A stretch of DNA of 64,000 nt from Bacteroidia bacterium (GCA_030425285.1 JAUIAY010000010.1:19485-83484); one strand, 5' to 3'. Positions 8,550 through 18,455 are shown, counted from the stretch's first letter. A program made the numbers and translations. Notes: generated by a model from the letters alone, not told the origin.

Positions 8550-9326
8550 TTAGTTTAGCTTATTGTTAAACGCTCGCAATTTAATGGCTGTTAGCACTTT
8601 TTTGGTGTATAACGGAAAATCGGCATTGAGCAACCAACCAAAATAACCTGGCTCTTCATTCAACACATCTTCTACACGCTTTCCTTTATGCTTTCCAAAC
8701 GAAAAACACTCTTCGCCCTTTTTGTTGTAAACAATAAACCCGGCAAAGTCAGCAAACTTTTTACGGGAGCTGAACTCGGCTAAAAACTTGGAATCGTTTT
8801 CCAATTCATCGTATTTGGCTACTTGAGCTTTGAGAACTTCGTAGGTGGCTTTGGTATCAGCTTCAGCTGTATGGGCATCTTCCAAGGTTTTATCGCAATA
8901 AAACTTGTAAGCGGCACTCAAAGTACGTTGTTCCATTTTGTGAAAAATGGTTTGCACATCTACCGATAATCGATTTTTCATATCAAAATCTACATCAGCA
9001 CGCAGCATTTCTTCAGCCAATAGTGGAATATCAAACCTGTTGGAATTAAACCCTCCTAAATCTGAATCTTTTATCATGTTGTGAATCTCCTTTGCCAATT
9101 CCTTAAAGGTTGGCTCATTAGCCACATCAGCATCCGAAATACCATGAATAGCGGTCACTTCTTTTGGTATGGGCATTTCAGGATTTACCAACCAGCGTTT
9201 GGATTCTTCCTTGCCATCTGGATGTACTTTTAGTATGGCAATTTCTACAATACGGTCTGATGTGATGTTAACACCTGTGGTTTCCAAATCGAAAAAACAG
9301 ATGGGTTTTGATAAGTTGAGATTCAT
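8550..9326 (-). CDS. DnaQ-like 3'-5' exonuclease (DEDDh)
   Basis: A 258-residue exonuclease of the DNA polymerase III epsilon superfamily. All catalytic residues are present: D13 and E15 (FFDLETTG), D99 (NRFDIPLL), H152 and D157 (DAHTAEAD). The C-terminal 50 residues (FSFGKHKGKRVEDV, YFGWLLNADF) match the short accessory module often found on flavobacterial DnaQ-like proteins. It could be a proofreading subunit or a repair/RNA exonuclease; I prefer a stand-alone exonuclease because no polymerase gene is adjacent. An exact TATCTTTG -7 element precedes it. Confidence 0.88.
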   Translation of the reverse strand: MNLNLSKPICFFDLETTGVNITSDRIVEIAILKVHPDGKEESKRWLVNPEMPIPKEVTAIHGISDADVANEPTFKELAKEIHNMIKDSDLGGFNSNRFDIPLLAEEMLRADVDFDMKNRLSVDVQTIFHKMEQRTLSAAYKFYCDKTLEDAHTAEADTKATYEVLKAQVAKYDELENDSKFLAEFSSRKKFADFAGFIVYNKKGEECFSFGKHKGKRVEDVLNEEPGYFGWLLNADFPLYTKKVLTAIKLRAFNNKLN

Positions 9327-9342
9327 TAAAAAATAGTTTTGG

Positions 9343-9350
9343 CAAAGATA
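9343..9350 (-). promoter_or_regulatory. -7 promoter element of the exonuclease gene
   Basis: TATCTTTG on the minus strand, 17 bp before the exonuclease ATG, matches TAnnTTTG exactly. No clear -33 element is visible. Confidence 0.5.
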
Positions 9351-9432
9351 AATAGATTATAAACAAAACAAGGAGCAGAATACTTTAAATAAATATTCTT
9401 AATTTGCGTTATTCTTAAACAAATCTACTATT

Positions 9433-10797
9433 ATGAAACCAACTTCACTCATTCTTTTCAGCTTAATATTAGTCATTTCTGCATGTAAAAACGAAATAAC
9501 ACAAAAAAACATATCACTATCAGGCTCAATTGAAAACCCTAATTCTGACACACTTAAAATAACTGATTACTCACAGAAAGTTATTAAGGTCTTTTTACTG
9601 AACAATGGTATTTTCAAAGATACACTAAACATCCAAGAAGGTTATTACAAATTAGATGATGGCAAGGAAAACACCAATATATATTTAAAACCCGGATTTG
9701 ATCTAAACTTAACACTAAATACAGAAACTTTTGATGAATCAATTAATTATTCAGGATTAGGGGCCACTGAAAACAATTATTTAGCTCAAAAAGCCCTTTT
9801 GGAAGAATCACTATTTGAATTCACACATTCTACTTCATTTGTAAATTATAAGGAAGAACCCTTTTTAAAAACTGTAGATTCCATTTATAGATTAAGAATG
9901 GACTTATTTGAATCATCTGGAGAATTTAATGAAAGCTTCACCTTTCTTGAATCCAATAACATTGAAATGGATCGGATATATGCTCTAGCGAGCTTTGAAA
10001 ACAGTAAAAGATATTTTTCAGAAGAAAAAGAGTTTCAAGTTTCTAATAATTTCCCAAATCCTTATGACAAAATCAACTTGTCAGATGATAGACTTTTGAA
10101 AACCTATCTATATTTAACTTTAGTAGAAAAATATATTTCCGATAAAACACGAAAGGAATTAAAAGAAAATCAAGATTTTTTTGTCGAGTATATTAAAATA
10201 GCAAATGAAAAAATAGACAACCCAAAGATAAAGGAAAAGCTTCTTTATAATTTAGGCAAATACAATTTAGCTTTTGTAGAAGATTTAGATTTAATCTATA
10301 ATGAAATAAAACCTTTTATTACTAACCAAAATTACCTTTCTGAAATCACAAAAAGCTATGAGAAACTAAAAAAAATTGAGAAAGGTGCTATTTCACCTAA
10401 TTTTAAATTTAATGATTTGGCTAACAAAGAAGTTACTTTAAGTGATTTTAAAGGCAAGCTTATTTATATTGATGTTTGGGCTACTTGGTGCGCACCTTGT
10501 TTACAAGAGCTTCCTGCTTTAAAAAAGGTAGAGGAAAAATACAAAGATGAAAACATAGTTTTTGTTAGTATTTGTAAAGATGACTCCAAAGAACGATGGT
10601 TAAAAATGATTAATGATAAAGAACTAAAGGGAGTCCAATTATTTGCAGAAGAAGACAACTCGTCTTTTTTTGAAGATTATGCCATTCAAGGAATACCTTG
10701 GTACATTTTAATTGATGAAGAAGGAAAAATAATTGATTCTAATGCCAAGCGACCTTCAGACCCTAAATTAATTGAAGAAATAGACTCATATTTATAG
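9433..10797 (+). CDS. TlpA-like thioredoxin-fold lipoprotein
   Basis: Envelope thiol-disulfide oxidoreductase or redox-sensing lipoprotein. Signal peptide with lipobox ISAC, C18 lipidated. Residues 25 to about 325 form the long helix-rich N-terminal region (start resembling DUF4369) common in flavobacterial TlpA/ResA-like proteins. The thioredoxin domain occupies about residues 330-454 with active site W-C353-A-P-C356 and a cis-Pro region GIPWYILID. It is a single gene between divergent and convergent neighbours, closed by a good terminator. The partner protein is unknown. Confidence 0.88.
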   Translation: MKPTSLILFSLILVISACKNEITQKNISLSGSIENPNSDTLKITDYSQKVIKVFLLNNGIFKDTLNIQEGYYKLDDGKENTNIYLKPGFDLNLTLNTETFDESINYSGLGATENNYLAQKALLEESLFEFTHSTSFVNYKEEPFLKTVDSIYRLRMDLFESSGEFNESFTFLESNNIEMDRIYALASFENSKRYFSEEKEFQVSNNFPNPYDKINLSDDRLLKTYLYLTLVEKYISDKTRKELKENQDFFVEYIKIANEKIDNPKIKEKLLYNLGKYNLAFVEDLDLIYNEIKPFITNQNYLSEITKSYEKLKKIEKGAISPNFKFNDLANKEVTLSDFKGKLIYIDVWATWCAPCLQELPALKKVEEKYKDENIVFVSICKDDSKERWLKMINDKELKGVQLFAEEDNSSFFEDYAIQGIPWYILIDEEGKIIDSNAKRPSDPKLIEEIDSYL

Positions 10798-10820
10798 TTC
10801 AAAAAAATTGTTTAACACAA

Positions 10821-10850
10821 AAAAAGCACAATTCTAAAATTGTGCTTTTT
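10821..10850 (+). terminator. intrinsic terminator of the TlpA-like gene
   Basis: Perfect 13-bp stem (AAAAAGCACAATT / AATTGTGCTTTTT) with loop CTAA; the downstream T-run reads on as GTTTTA. Confidence 0.85.
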
Positions 10851-10882
10851 GTTTTATATGAGATTAGCCTTGCTGAATCTTC

Positions 10883-10928
10883 GATTCCCTGCCTACATTT
10901 CGAGTTACCTCAATGACCGCGCAGGAAT
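10883..10928. repeat. interspersed intergenic repeat, copy 2
   Basis: Shares with 8498-8542 the ordered blocks GATTCC, CATTTCGA, CTCAATG and CGCAGGAAT. It directly abuts the stop codon of the E2 gene at 10929. Both copies lie just beyond the 3' end of a minus-strand gene. Confidence 0.6.
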
Positions 10929-12242
10929 TTAAATTTCTCTATTAGAATCCCAAGCTTCTAAATAATCCTTTACAGCCTTCACAAACTGACCACCCAATGC
11001 ACCATTAACGACTCTATGGTCATACGAATGTGACATAAACATGCGGTAACGGATACCTATAAAATCGCCTTCAGGTGTTTCTACAACTGCTGGTACTTTT
11101 CTAATGGCACCTAATGCTAAAATACCTACTTGTGGCTGATTGATAATTGGTGTTCCCATGATACTACCAAAGGTTCCCACATTAGTAACCGTGTAGGTTC
11201 CGCCTTGAATATCGTCTGGTTTTAATTTGTTCTCTCTAGCTCTACCTGCTAAATCATTAACCTTTTTGGTCATACCAACCAAGTTTAACTGATCGGCATC
11301 TTTGATAACAGGTACAATTAAATTACCATCAGGTAAAGCCGCAGCCATACCCAAATTGATATGTTTTTTCTTGATGATGTTGTCTCCTTGCACCGAAATA
11401 TTCATCATAGGAAAATCGCGTAATGCCTTGGCAACGGCTTCCATAAATATTGGTGTAAAGGTTAGGTTCTCTCCTTCGCGAGCTGCAAATTCCTTTTTGA
11501 CCTTATTACGCCAGTTCCAGATTTTGGTAACATCAGCTTCAATAAAACTCTGCACATGTGCTGATGTTTGAACCGACTCCACCATGTGGTGTGCAATAAG
11601 TTTACCCATACGAGTCATTTCAATAATCTCATCATCACCGGAAGCCACAACAGGTGCTGTTTTTGGTTTTTCTGGTTCTGAAGCTTGCGATTTTGGCGCT
11701 GGAGTAGCTGCTTCAGTTTTTGGAGCTGCTGAACGATTTTCTAAATACCCTAGAATATCATTTTTAGTCACACGTCCATCTTTACCGGTTCCAGGCATAG
11801 CATCCAATTCACTTTGCGAAATGCCTTCCTTCTTGGCAATATTTTTAACTAAAGGTGAGTAAAAACGATCTCCAGAAGATACAATTGGCGCTGCTGTTTC
11901 TTGAGCAGCAACCACAGTTTTCTCTACTTCCGCTACCGCTGGTGTTTCAGGAGCTGTTGCTTTGGCTGGTTCAGGCCGTGATGCTGAAGCACTTGCTTCT
12001 CCTTCAGTTTCAATTATGGCAATGGTTTGCCCTACTTGCACCACATCATCAACATCAAATAGTTTTTCAACCAATACACCTTCTACTTCACTTGGTACTT
12101 CGCTATCTACCTTATCGGTTGCGATTTCTAAAACAGCCTCGTCAGCTTCAATGGTTTCACCAACTTCTTTTAACCAAGAGGTGATGGTTGCTTCTGCGAC
12201 ACTTTCCCCCATTTTTGGGAGCTTTAATTCAAATTTTGCCAT
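10929..12242 (-). CDS. 2-oxo acid dehydrogenase E2 (dihydrolipoamide acyltransferase)
   Basis: Core subunit of a 2-oxo acid dehydrogenase complex. Lipoyl domain at residues 1-78 with lipoylation site K44 (ATDKVDSEV), an Ala/Pro/Glu-rich linker, the E3/E1-binding domain at about 127-166 (SPLVKNIAKKEGIS, GRVTKNDI), and the catalytic acyltransferase domain from about 200. The active-site motif reads DHRVVNG with H409, so the usual Asp of HxxxDG is Asn (N413). Domain pattern and GTFGS motif resemble branched-chain or generic E2 proteins rather than classical SucB; the substrate is unassigned. E1 and E3 genes are not in the window. Confidence 0.88.
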   Translation of the reverse strand: MAKFELKLPKMGESVAEATITSWLKEVGETIEADEAVLEIATDKVDSEVPSEVEGVLVEKLFDVDDVVQVGQTIAIIETEGEASASASRPEPAKATAPETPAVAEVEKTVVAAQETAAPIVSSGDRFYSPLVKNIAKKEGISQSELDAMPGTGKDGRVTKNDILGYLENRSAAPKTEAATPAPKSQASEPEKPKTAPVVASGDDEIIEMTRMGKLIAHHMVESVQTSAHVQSFIEADVTKIWNWRNKVKKEFAAREGENLTFTPIFMEAVAKALRDFPMMNISVQGDNIIKKKHINLGMAAALPDGNLIVPVIKDADQLNLVGMTKKVNDLAGRARENKLKPDDIQGGTYTVTNVGTFGSIMGTPIINQPQVGILALGAIRKVPAVVETPEGDFIGIRYRMFMSHSYDHRVVNGALGGQFVKAVKDYLEAWDSNREI

Positions 12243-12279
12243 ATCTGTAATGGAACGGTGTTTTTTTAAATTACGACTG

Positions 12280-12287
12280 CAAAATTA
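12280..12287 (-). promoter_or_regulatory. -7 promoter element of the E2 gene
   Basis: TAATTTTG on the minus strand, 38 bp before the E2 ATG, fits TAnnTTTG exactly. This implies a leader of about 30 nt. Confidence 0.4.
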
Positions 12288-12326
12288 ATGAAAAATCATT
12301 GAAATGATTGCAGTTTATTTAATTAA

Positions 12327-13427
12327 TTATTTGATACGAATGACCTCTCCACGACTTTTTGAACTGTTACTACCCAACATAAATGTACTGCTCGCAGATA
12401 GTATTTTAAACGAAATACCTTTTTGCGTTTTGTAGTTATCAATCAATTCAATGATTCCTTTATAGGTTATGGTCCTGGCATCAAAAATGATTTCAGTATG
12501 CTCCTTTAGGTCAGGTAATTCGGTAACAACCTCAAATGGTTTTTTTAAAGCAGTCTTTAAAAACTCACAGTTGTGATTGGACAAAACAACATATCTGTCA
12601 ACTCGAATTTTAGGATTTTCGGGTTCGATTCTTGCCAAATAAGCGCCTTTAATGCCCAACCAGACTATGGTATTGAAGAACCAATTACTTTTAAAGTGCT
12701 TCTTGTAGAAAATTTGCATGGCACCATAAAACCGTTTGGCATAATTAACATCCTTAAGTGTACTTTCACCTTTATAATGAATGATACTGGTGTTTCCGTT
12801 ATAGAAATTACTGTAACCAGTAGCCAATATTTTGTAGGAAATATCAACATCTTCACCATACATAAAATAGTCTTCATCAAACCCACCCACTTTATTGTAA
12901 AGCGTTTTTTTAAGCAACATAAAGGCACCAACAAAAATAGGAACCTTGCCTGTTTCAAATTCGTTTACTTGATTGGCATAATAATCATACGGATTGCCCA
13001 ACAGCTTTTTAAGTGCAACTCCTGGTCTTGGAATATTACGCTTGCTTTCGGGCAGAAAATGCCCAGTGCCATCTATCAACCTACAACCTACAATACCTAA
13101 ATCTGTCTGTGAATCGGCAAACTGCAATAATGTGAAAAACGTATCTTCAGCTACAACGGTATCAGGGTTTAATATGCAGATATATTCGCCCCTAGCTTGT
13201 TTAACACCTAGATTATTTCCTTTGGAAAAACCATCATTGCTTTTGTTCTCAATAAGATTGACATTTGGGAACTGCTTTTTTACCATTTGGCAACTATCAT
13301 CTTCGGAATTGTTATCGACCACAATTATCTCGGCATCTAAATCGGCTATAGCCGCTTCTACACTACTCAAGCATAACTCTAAAAAGTAGCGTACATTATA
13401 GTTTAATATGACAACAGATAATTTCAA
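12327..13427 (-). CDS. family 2 glycosyltransferase (WbbL-like)
   Basis: A 366-residue cytoplasmic glycosyltransferase of GT family 2. N-terminal MKLSVVILNYNVRYFLELCL and DNNSEDDS form the nucleotide-sugar site, GNNLGVKQARGEYICILNPD is the conserved motif with the metal-binding Asp, and GGFDEDYFMYGEDVDISYKI is the acceptor/catalytic region of rhamnosyltransferase-like enzymes. The last 80 residues are an additional alpha/beta extension. The acceptor is unknown; a role in O-antigen or surface glycan assembly is inferred. It lies 12 bp downstream of recR and is probably co-transcribed with it. Confidence 0.88.
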   Translation of the reverse strand: MKLSVVILNYNVRYFLELCLSSVEAAIADLDAEIIVVDNNSEDDSCQMVKKQFPNVNLIENKSNDGFSKGNNLGVKQARGEYICILNPDTVVAEDTFFTLLQFADSQTDLGIVGCRLIDGTGHFLPESKRNIPRPGVALKKLLGNPYDYYANQVNEFETGKVPIFVGAFMLLKKTLYNKVGGFDEDYFMYGEDVDISYKILATGYSNFYNGNTSIIHYKGESTLKDVNYAKRFYGAMQIFYKKHFKSNWFFNTIVWLGIKGAYLARIEPENPKIRVDRYVVLSNHNCEFLKTALKKPFEVVTELPDLKEHTEIIFDARTITYKGIIELIDNYKTQKGISFKILSASSTFMLGSNSSKSRGEVIRIK

Positions 13428-13439
13428 ATAAAATAAGCC

Positions 13440-14057
13440 TTAAGATTTGAGGGATGCTTCAAACGGAATGCGATTAATGATACTTCTTCCAAGGGTAATT
13501 TCGTCGGTATATTCCAATTCGTTTCCAACCGAAATACCTCTGGCTATGGTTGATGTCACCACATTATAATCTTGAATTTGTCTATAAATATAAAAGTTGG
13601 TTGTATCTCCTTCCATAGTTGAACCTAAAGCGAAAATCAGTTCCTTAACATTTCCAGCTTTTACTTTTTCAACCAATGATTCTATATTCAAATCATTAGG
13701 CCCAATACCATCCATAGGCGATATTTTGCCTCCCAATACATGATACAATCCTCTAAACGAACTGGTATTCTCAATGGCCATCACATCACGGATATCTTCT
13801 ACTACACAGATAATTTCTTCTGTTCTATGCGGATTAGAGCAAATTTCACAAATAGTATGGTCACTGATATTATGACATTTTTTACAGAAATTAATTTCAG
13901 AACGCAAGGTTTTTAAAGCATCAGCTAATTCCAAAGATTGACTTTCTGGTTGGCCCAACAAGTGTAAGATCAAACGCAATGCCGTACGCTTTCCAATACC
14001 TGGTAATTGGGACATTTCATTAACGGCCCGTTCCAATAATTTTGATGAAAATTCCAT
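13440..14057 (-). CDS. recR: recombination mediator protein RecR
   Basis: RecFOR pathway protein that loads RecA at gaps. 205 residues, normal length. Helix-hairpin-helix [12 protein letters not shown] (18-29), four-Cys zinc finger C58, C61, C70, C73, and a Toprim domain ([23 protein letters not shown]) are all present. C-terminal [20 protein letters not shown] is diagnostic. It is transcribed ahead of the GT2 gene and divergent from the symporter at 14136. Confidence 0.97.
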   Translation of the reverse strand: MEFSSKLLERAVNEMSQLPGIGKRTALRLILHLLGQPESQSLELADALKTLRSEINFCKKCHNISDHTICEICSNPHRTEEIICVVEDIRDVMAIENTSSFRGLYHVLGGKISPMDGIGPNDLNIESLVEKVKAGNVKELIFALGSTMEGDTTNFYIYRQIQDYNVVTSTIARGISVGNELEYTDEITLGRSIINRIPFEASLKS

Positions 14058-14135
14058 TGCTGCGAATTTACGATTTTACATTTAAGAATTGTATATACAA
14101 TCGTAATTTGTATTTTGTCATACCAATAATTTTTT

Positions 14136-15572
14136 ATGAGTCCAACACAGATTATCTTACTAATAGTAGCCTACTTTGGCTTACTGATATTAATCTCTTT
14201 TTTTACTGGAAAAAAATCAGGAAACGATGCCTTCTTTAAAGGCAACAGGCAATCACCTTGGTATGTTGTTGCCTTTGGTATGATTGGTGCCTCGCTATCT
14301 GGCGTAACCTTTATTTCGGTTCCTGGATGGATTGAAGCCTCCCAATTTAGTTACATGCAGGTTGTATTGGGCTATATTGTAGGTTATCTGGTCATTGGAT
14401 TGGTGCTACTTCCTCTATATTACCAATTGAACCTGACTTCAATATACACCTATTTAGAAACACGCTTTGGAAACTACTCCTATAAAACAGGTGCTTCATT
14501 TTTCTTGATTTCTAGGGTTGTTGGGGCAAGTTTTCGCTTGTATCTAGTTGCTAACGTCCTTCAAATTATTCTCTTTGATGAATTGGGTATACAGTTTTGG
14601 CAAACCGTTACCATTACAGTGCTTTTAATTTGGTTATACACTTTTAAATCAGGTATAAAAACCATAGTATGGACAGACACGCTTCAAACGCTTTTTATGT
14701 TGATTGCTGTTGGTGTTACCATATATTTTGTGAGTGATGAGTTAGGTTTAGGTGGAAGTAATATTATGAGTTTTGTATTGGATAGTGATTTGAGTAAGAC
14801 CTTCTTTTTTGACGATTTTAAATCAGGGAATTATTTTTGGAAACAATTTATTTCCGGTGCTTCTATAGCTATAGTCATGACAGGTTTAGACCAAGATATG
14901 ATGCAAAAAAACCTAACCTGCCGAACACTGAAAGATGCCCAAAAGAATATGTTTTGGTTCACAATTGTACTCACTATTGTCAATTTTGTTTTTTTGAGTT
15001 TGGGACTTCTCCTAACTGTTTATGCCCAACAACATGGTATTGATGCCCACAAGGATGATTTATTTCCTGTGCTTGCAAAAGATCATTTAGGCATTGGTGT
15101 TTTTATATTCTTCTTGCTAGGTTTAATAGCTGCTGCCTACAGTAGTGCAGATTCTGCACTGACCTCATTGACAACCTCATTTAGTATTGACATTCTTGAT
15201 ATTGAAAAGAAATACAGTGCTGAAAAGCAGGTTCGCATCAGAAAGAATATTCACGTGCTTATTTCCCTAATTTTGATTTTGGTAATCATTGCCTTTAAAT
15301 ACATTATTAAAGATGCCAGTGTTATTGCCAAGTTATTTGTCTTTGCAGGTTACACCTATGGTCCTTTATTAGGGTTATATGCTTTCGGTTTGTTTATTAA
15401 ATGGCAGGTTAAAGACAAATGGGTTCCCATAATTGCCATACTTTCACCTATTGTGTCCTACATCATAAGTATGAATAGTTTAAAATGGTTTGGTTTTGAA
15501 TTTGGTTTCTTTATTCTAATACTGAATGGCTTACTCACCTTTTTAGGTCTAATACTGATTCGTAGAAAGTAA
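14136..15572 (+). CDS. sodium:solute symporter (SSS family)
   Basis: A 478-residue polytopic inner-membrane protein with about 13 hydrophobic segments. GMIGASLSGVTFISVPGW and AAYSSADSALTSLTTSFSIDIL are conserved SSS (SGLT/PutP) signatures, the latter including the Na+-site Ser residues. The transported solute cannot be told from sequence. The last 24 bases overlap the 3' end of the convergent CoA-binding gene, with no terminator between them. Confidence 0.9.
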   Translation: MSPTQIILLIVAYFGLLILISFFTGKKSGNDAFFKGNRQSPWYVVAFGMIGASLSGVTFISVPGWIEASQFSYMQVVLGYIVGYLVIGLVLLPLYYQLNLTSIYTYLETRFGNYSYKTGASFFLISRVVGASFRLYLVANVLQIILFDELGIQFWQTVTITVLLIWLYTFKSGIKTIVWTDTLQTLFMLIAVGVTIYFVSDELGLGGSNIMSFVLDSDLSKTFFFDDFKSGNYFWKQFISGASIAIVMTGLDQDMMQKNLTCRTLKDAQKNMFWFTIVLTIVNFVFLSLGLLLTVYAQQHGIDAHKDDLFPVLAKDHLGIGVFIFFLLGLIAAAYSSADSALTSLTTSFSIDILDIEKKYSAEKQVRIRKNIHVLISLILILVIIAFKYIIKDASVIAKLFVFAGYTYGPLLGLYAFGLFIKWQVKDKWVPIIAILSPIVSYIISMNSLKWFGFEFGFFILILNGLLTFLGLILIRRK

Positions 15573-15911
15573 CACCAGCGTACAGGATTCTTCAAATGGG
15601 ATACCATTCGTTTTTAATATTTCATAAAATTCCGGATTTTCAGTTCCGGGATTAAAAATAACACGCTTCGGTTTTAAACCTATAATATAATCGTAATATG
15701 CTTTTTGCCTTTCAGGGTTGAGATATAGGGTTACTGTATCAATTGCTTCATATTGTAGTAAATCAGTATCAATAGTCACCCCTGAAACCTCACCAGATTT
15801 CAAACCAAAAGCCATGACTTCATATTTATTGGCTACCAATCTTTGTATCGCATAATTAGAGTAACGGTTTGGTTTTAATGATGCACCAAGTACCAATGTT
15901 CTTTTTCCCAT
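15549..15911 (-). CDS. CoA-binding domain protein (COG1832)
   Basis: A 120-residue Rossmann-fold protein with N-terminal MGKRTLVLGASLKPNRYSNYA (glycine-rich nucleotide/CoA loop) and FNPGTENPEFYEIL, the signature of the small CoA_binding_2 family. The biochemical role of the family is not established. The gene overlaps the symporter tail-to-tail by 24 bp. Confidence 0.85.
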   Translation of the reverse strand: MGKRTLVLGASLKPNRYSNYAIQRLVANKYEVMAFGLKSGEVSGVTIDTDLLQYEAIDTVTLYLNPERQKAYYDYIIGLKPKRVIFNPGTENPEFYEILKTNGIPFEESCTLVLLSTNQY

Positions 15912-16020
15912 ATGTTAAAGTGTTGTTAAGTATTGTTAAAATGAGTAACAGCATCTAAAAGTAAGCGTCTATGATAATAATTACAAATTGCAATCATCAA
16001 TCAAAAATCGATCAGCCATT

Positions 16021-18423
16021 ATGAAACAACTACTAACCCTATGCTTGTTATTTACGACTATTGTAATCCAAGCCCAAACATCGGTCAATAATATTGCCTC
16101 ACTATTAAATGGTAGTATTACTGGTACAGTTTTAGACGCAAACCTAAACGAACCCTTACCCTACGTAACCATTGTAGTAAAAAATGCTGCCGAAGAAACC
16201 ATCAACGGAACGATTACCGATAATGATGGGAAGTTTCGTGTTGAGAAAGTTCCTGCTGGCAACTATACTGTAAACATTCAGTTTATTGGTTACAAAACTA
16301 TCAGCAAAACTGTTAGCATTAATAATGACAACAAAGATGTTGACTTGGGGAATCTTTTATTAAACGAAGAAGCCACGGGACTTGATGAAGTAACCGTAGT
16401 TGCCGAAGTCTCGACTATTCAGCAGAAAGTTGACCGTAAAGTGATAACTGTAGGCAAAGATTTAACCACAACAGGAGCTTCTGCTTCAGAAATTATGAAC
16501 AATTTACCCTCTGTAAGCGTTGATAGTCAAAATGGTAACATCAGCTTACGCGGCAATGAGAATGTTCGTGTTCTGGTTGATGGAAAACCAACTAATGTTC
16601 CTGCGTCTCAATTATTGAAACAGATTCCTTCAACATCCATTAAAAGTATTGAGTTAATTACTAATCCTTCTGCAAAGTACAATCCGGAAGGAATGAGTGG
16701 AATTATAAATATCATCCTTCACAAGAATACCAATATAGGCTTTAACGGTAGTATTGATGTTGGTTTGGCAAAAGAAATCAATGCCAACTTTAACAGTGCT
16801 ATTGACATGAACTATAGAAATGGTAAATTTAATTTCTATGGTAATTATGGAAACAATATAGGCAAGCAAGCTAATTATGGCCAAATAGAGCGATTTGATG
16901 ATAACTCTACACAATTGTTCAATTTTGGAAATAACAATAAATCACATCTTTACAAAATAGGTGTAGACTATTACATCAATGACAATAACACCTTTTCTGT
17001 TTATACCAATCAGAATATCTACGACGGAAAAGGCTATGGAACTACCGATATTTTATATCCTCAAGGAAATGGCACTGACTTTAAACAGGTTTTCAATAAT
17101 GAAAACAGCAATAATACATCTACTTATAATGCTAGCTACAAGCACGAATTCAAGAAAGAAGGGCATAATATCATTTTAGAAGGTGATTATAGCACCTTTG
17201 AAAGTGACGAAACTGCCAATTTTAGATTTTCCGGTGCACCAAGTTATTTGGATTTAGTAAACAATGGTCGCGATAACACCGTTATCAATTTAGATTATGT
17301 GAATCCGCTTTCAGAAAAAAGCAAATTAGAAATTGGCGCTGAATATCGCGACAACAATTCCGACAATGTTTACAATACATCCAATATTGGCTTATTCAAT
17401 TCCAATTATAGTTATGACAGAAGCATTTATTCATTTTACACAACCTTTGGACAAACATTTGAGAAATGGTCCTATCAAGTTGGTGCTCGTATCGAGCAGT
17501 ATGATGTAGAAGCCAACTTTGAACAAGTAACACAGGAAAGAGCACAATTTACAGATGACCAATTTAGTATTTATCCATCAGGTTTTCTTACCTATACCCC
17601 TTCAGAAAAGAACACCTACCAATTAAGTTTTAGCCGACGTGTAGATAGACCTGGATTAGGACAAATCAACCCTATTAGGGAATGGAGTACACCACGAGTA
17701 ACCTCTGTTGGAAACCCCAACTTAAGACAACAGTTTACCAATTCAATAGAATTTAATTACACACGAAATCTTGAAAAAGGCAGTATTACAGCTGGTGGTT
17801 TTTACCGAATTATAAATGACGAAATCAGTCGATCGGTTTCTTTTGATCCTCAAGATCCAAATGGCGACCGCTTATTATTGAGCTATGATAATTTTGACAA
17901 CAACAAAGCTTATGGCTTTGAAGCTTCAACCAATTATAGACCAACAGCCTGGTGGAGTGTTAATGCTAGTGCTGAATACTTTTTCAAAACCGTAAATGGT
18001 GTTGTTCAAGATGCTACTGCTACACCTACCAATGTTCAAATTGATAATGGTACGTTTAACTTTAGACTTAACACGAATGTCAAAGCCACTAAAAAGCTAA
18101 ATCTTTCTGTTTTCGGCATGTACCGTGGACAAGATGAAGGGTTACAATTTATCAGAAAACCTATGATTATGGTCAATACTGGCTTGCGCTATTCATTCTT
18201 GGAAGAAAAGGCAACATTCAGCTTTAGTTACAATGATATTTTCGATACTATGAAGTTTGCTTTTGATGGAACCAGACCTTATGAATCTGAAGGTGAATTT
18301 AACTGGGAAAGCAACCAATGGCGTATTGGTTTAAACTACCGTTTTGGCGGCGGAAAATACAGAGCATTACAACGTAAACAACGAGACAGTCGTGAAAAAT
18401 CCGGTAGCGGCGGATTTATGTAA
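16021..18423 (+). CDS. outer-membrane beta-barrel protein, TonB-receptor-like with CarboxypepD_reg domain
   Basis: Large outer-membrane protein of 800 residues. I place the start at ATG 16021, which gives the signal peptide MKQLLTLCLLFTTIVIQAQ; the frame extends upstream only to a TTG. The mature protein opens with a carboxypeptidase-regulatory-like domain (SITGTVLDANLNEPLPYVTI), then a plug-like region (ASASEIMNNLPSVSVD, ISLRGNENVRVLVDGKP), then a beta-barrel of the OMP_b-brl_3 class ending in LNYRFGGGKYR. There is no SusD partner, so polysaccharide import is not indicated; peptide or metal uptake is possible. It is followed by two related terminator units. Confidence 0.87.
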   Translation: MKQLLTLCLLFTTIVIQAQTSVNNIASLLNGSITGTVLDANLNEPLPYVTIVVKNAAEETINGTITDNDGKFRVEKVPAGNYTVNIQFIGYKTISKTVSINNDNKDVDLGNLLLNEEATGLDEVTVVAEVSTIQQKVDRKVITVGKDLTTTGASASEIMNNLPSVSVDSQNGNISLRGNENVRVLVDGKPTNVPASQLLKQIPSTSIKSIELITNPSAKYNPEGMSGIINIILHKNTNIGFNGSIDVGLAKEINANFNSAIDMNYRNGKFNFYGNYGNNIGKQANYGQIERFDDNSTQLFNFGNNNKSHLYKIGVDYYINDNNTFSVYTNQNIYDGKGYGTTDILYPQGNGTDFKQVFNNENSNNTSTYNASYKHEFKKEGHNIILEGDYSTFESDETANFRFSGAPSYLDLVNNGRDNTVINLDYVNPLSEKSKLEIGAEYRDNNSDNVYNTSNIGLFNSNYSYDRSIYSFYTTFGQTFEKWSYQVGARIEQYDVEANFEQVTQERAQFTDDQFSIYPSGFLTYTPSEKNTYQLSFSRRVDRPGLGQINPIREWSTPRVTSVGNPNLRQQFTNSIEFNYTRNLEKGSITAGGFYRIINDEISRSVSFDPQDPNGDRLLLSYDNFDNNKAYGFEASTNYRPTAWWSVNASAEYFFKTVNGVVQDATATPTNVQIDNGTFNFRLNTNVKATKKLNLSVFGMYRGQDEGLQFIRKPMIMVNTGLRYSFLEEKATFSFSYNDIFDTMKFAFDGTRPYESEGEFNWESNQWRIGLNYRFGGGKYRALQRKQRDSREKSGSGGFM

Positions 18424-18455
18424 AACATATTTAATAGCCTAACATAATAGTTGAT

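Noticed and set aside
11302..12288. Long plus-strand open frames within the E2 gene
   Set aside because: They are opposite to a gene with complete domain structure and arise from its Ala/Pro-rich linker codon usage.
15988..16020. Eleven-codon N-terminal extension of the outer-membrane protein
   Set aside because: It would start with TTG and push the signal peptide inside the protein; ATG 16021 gives a normal signal peptide.
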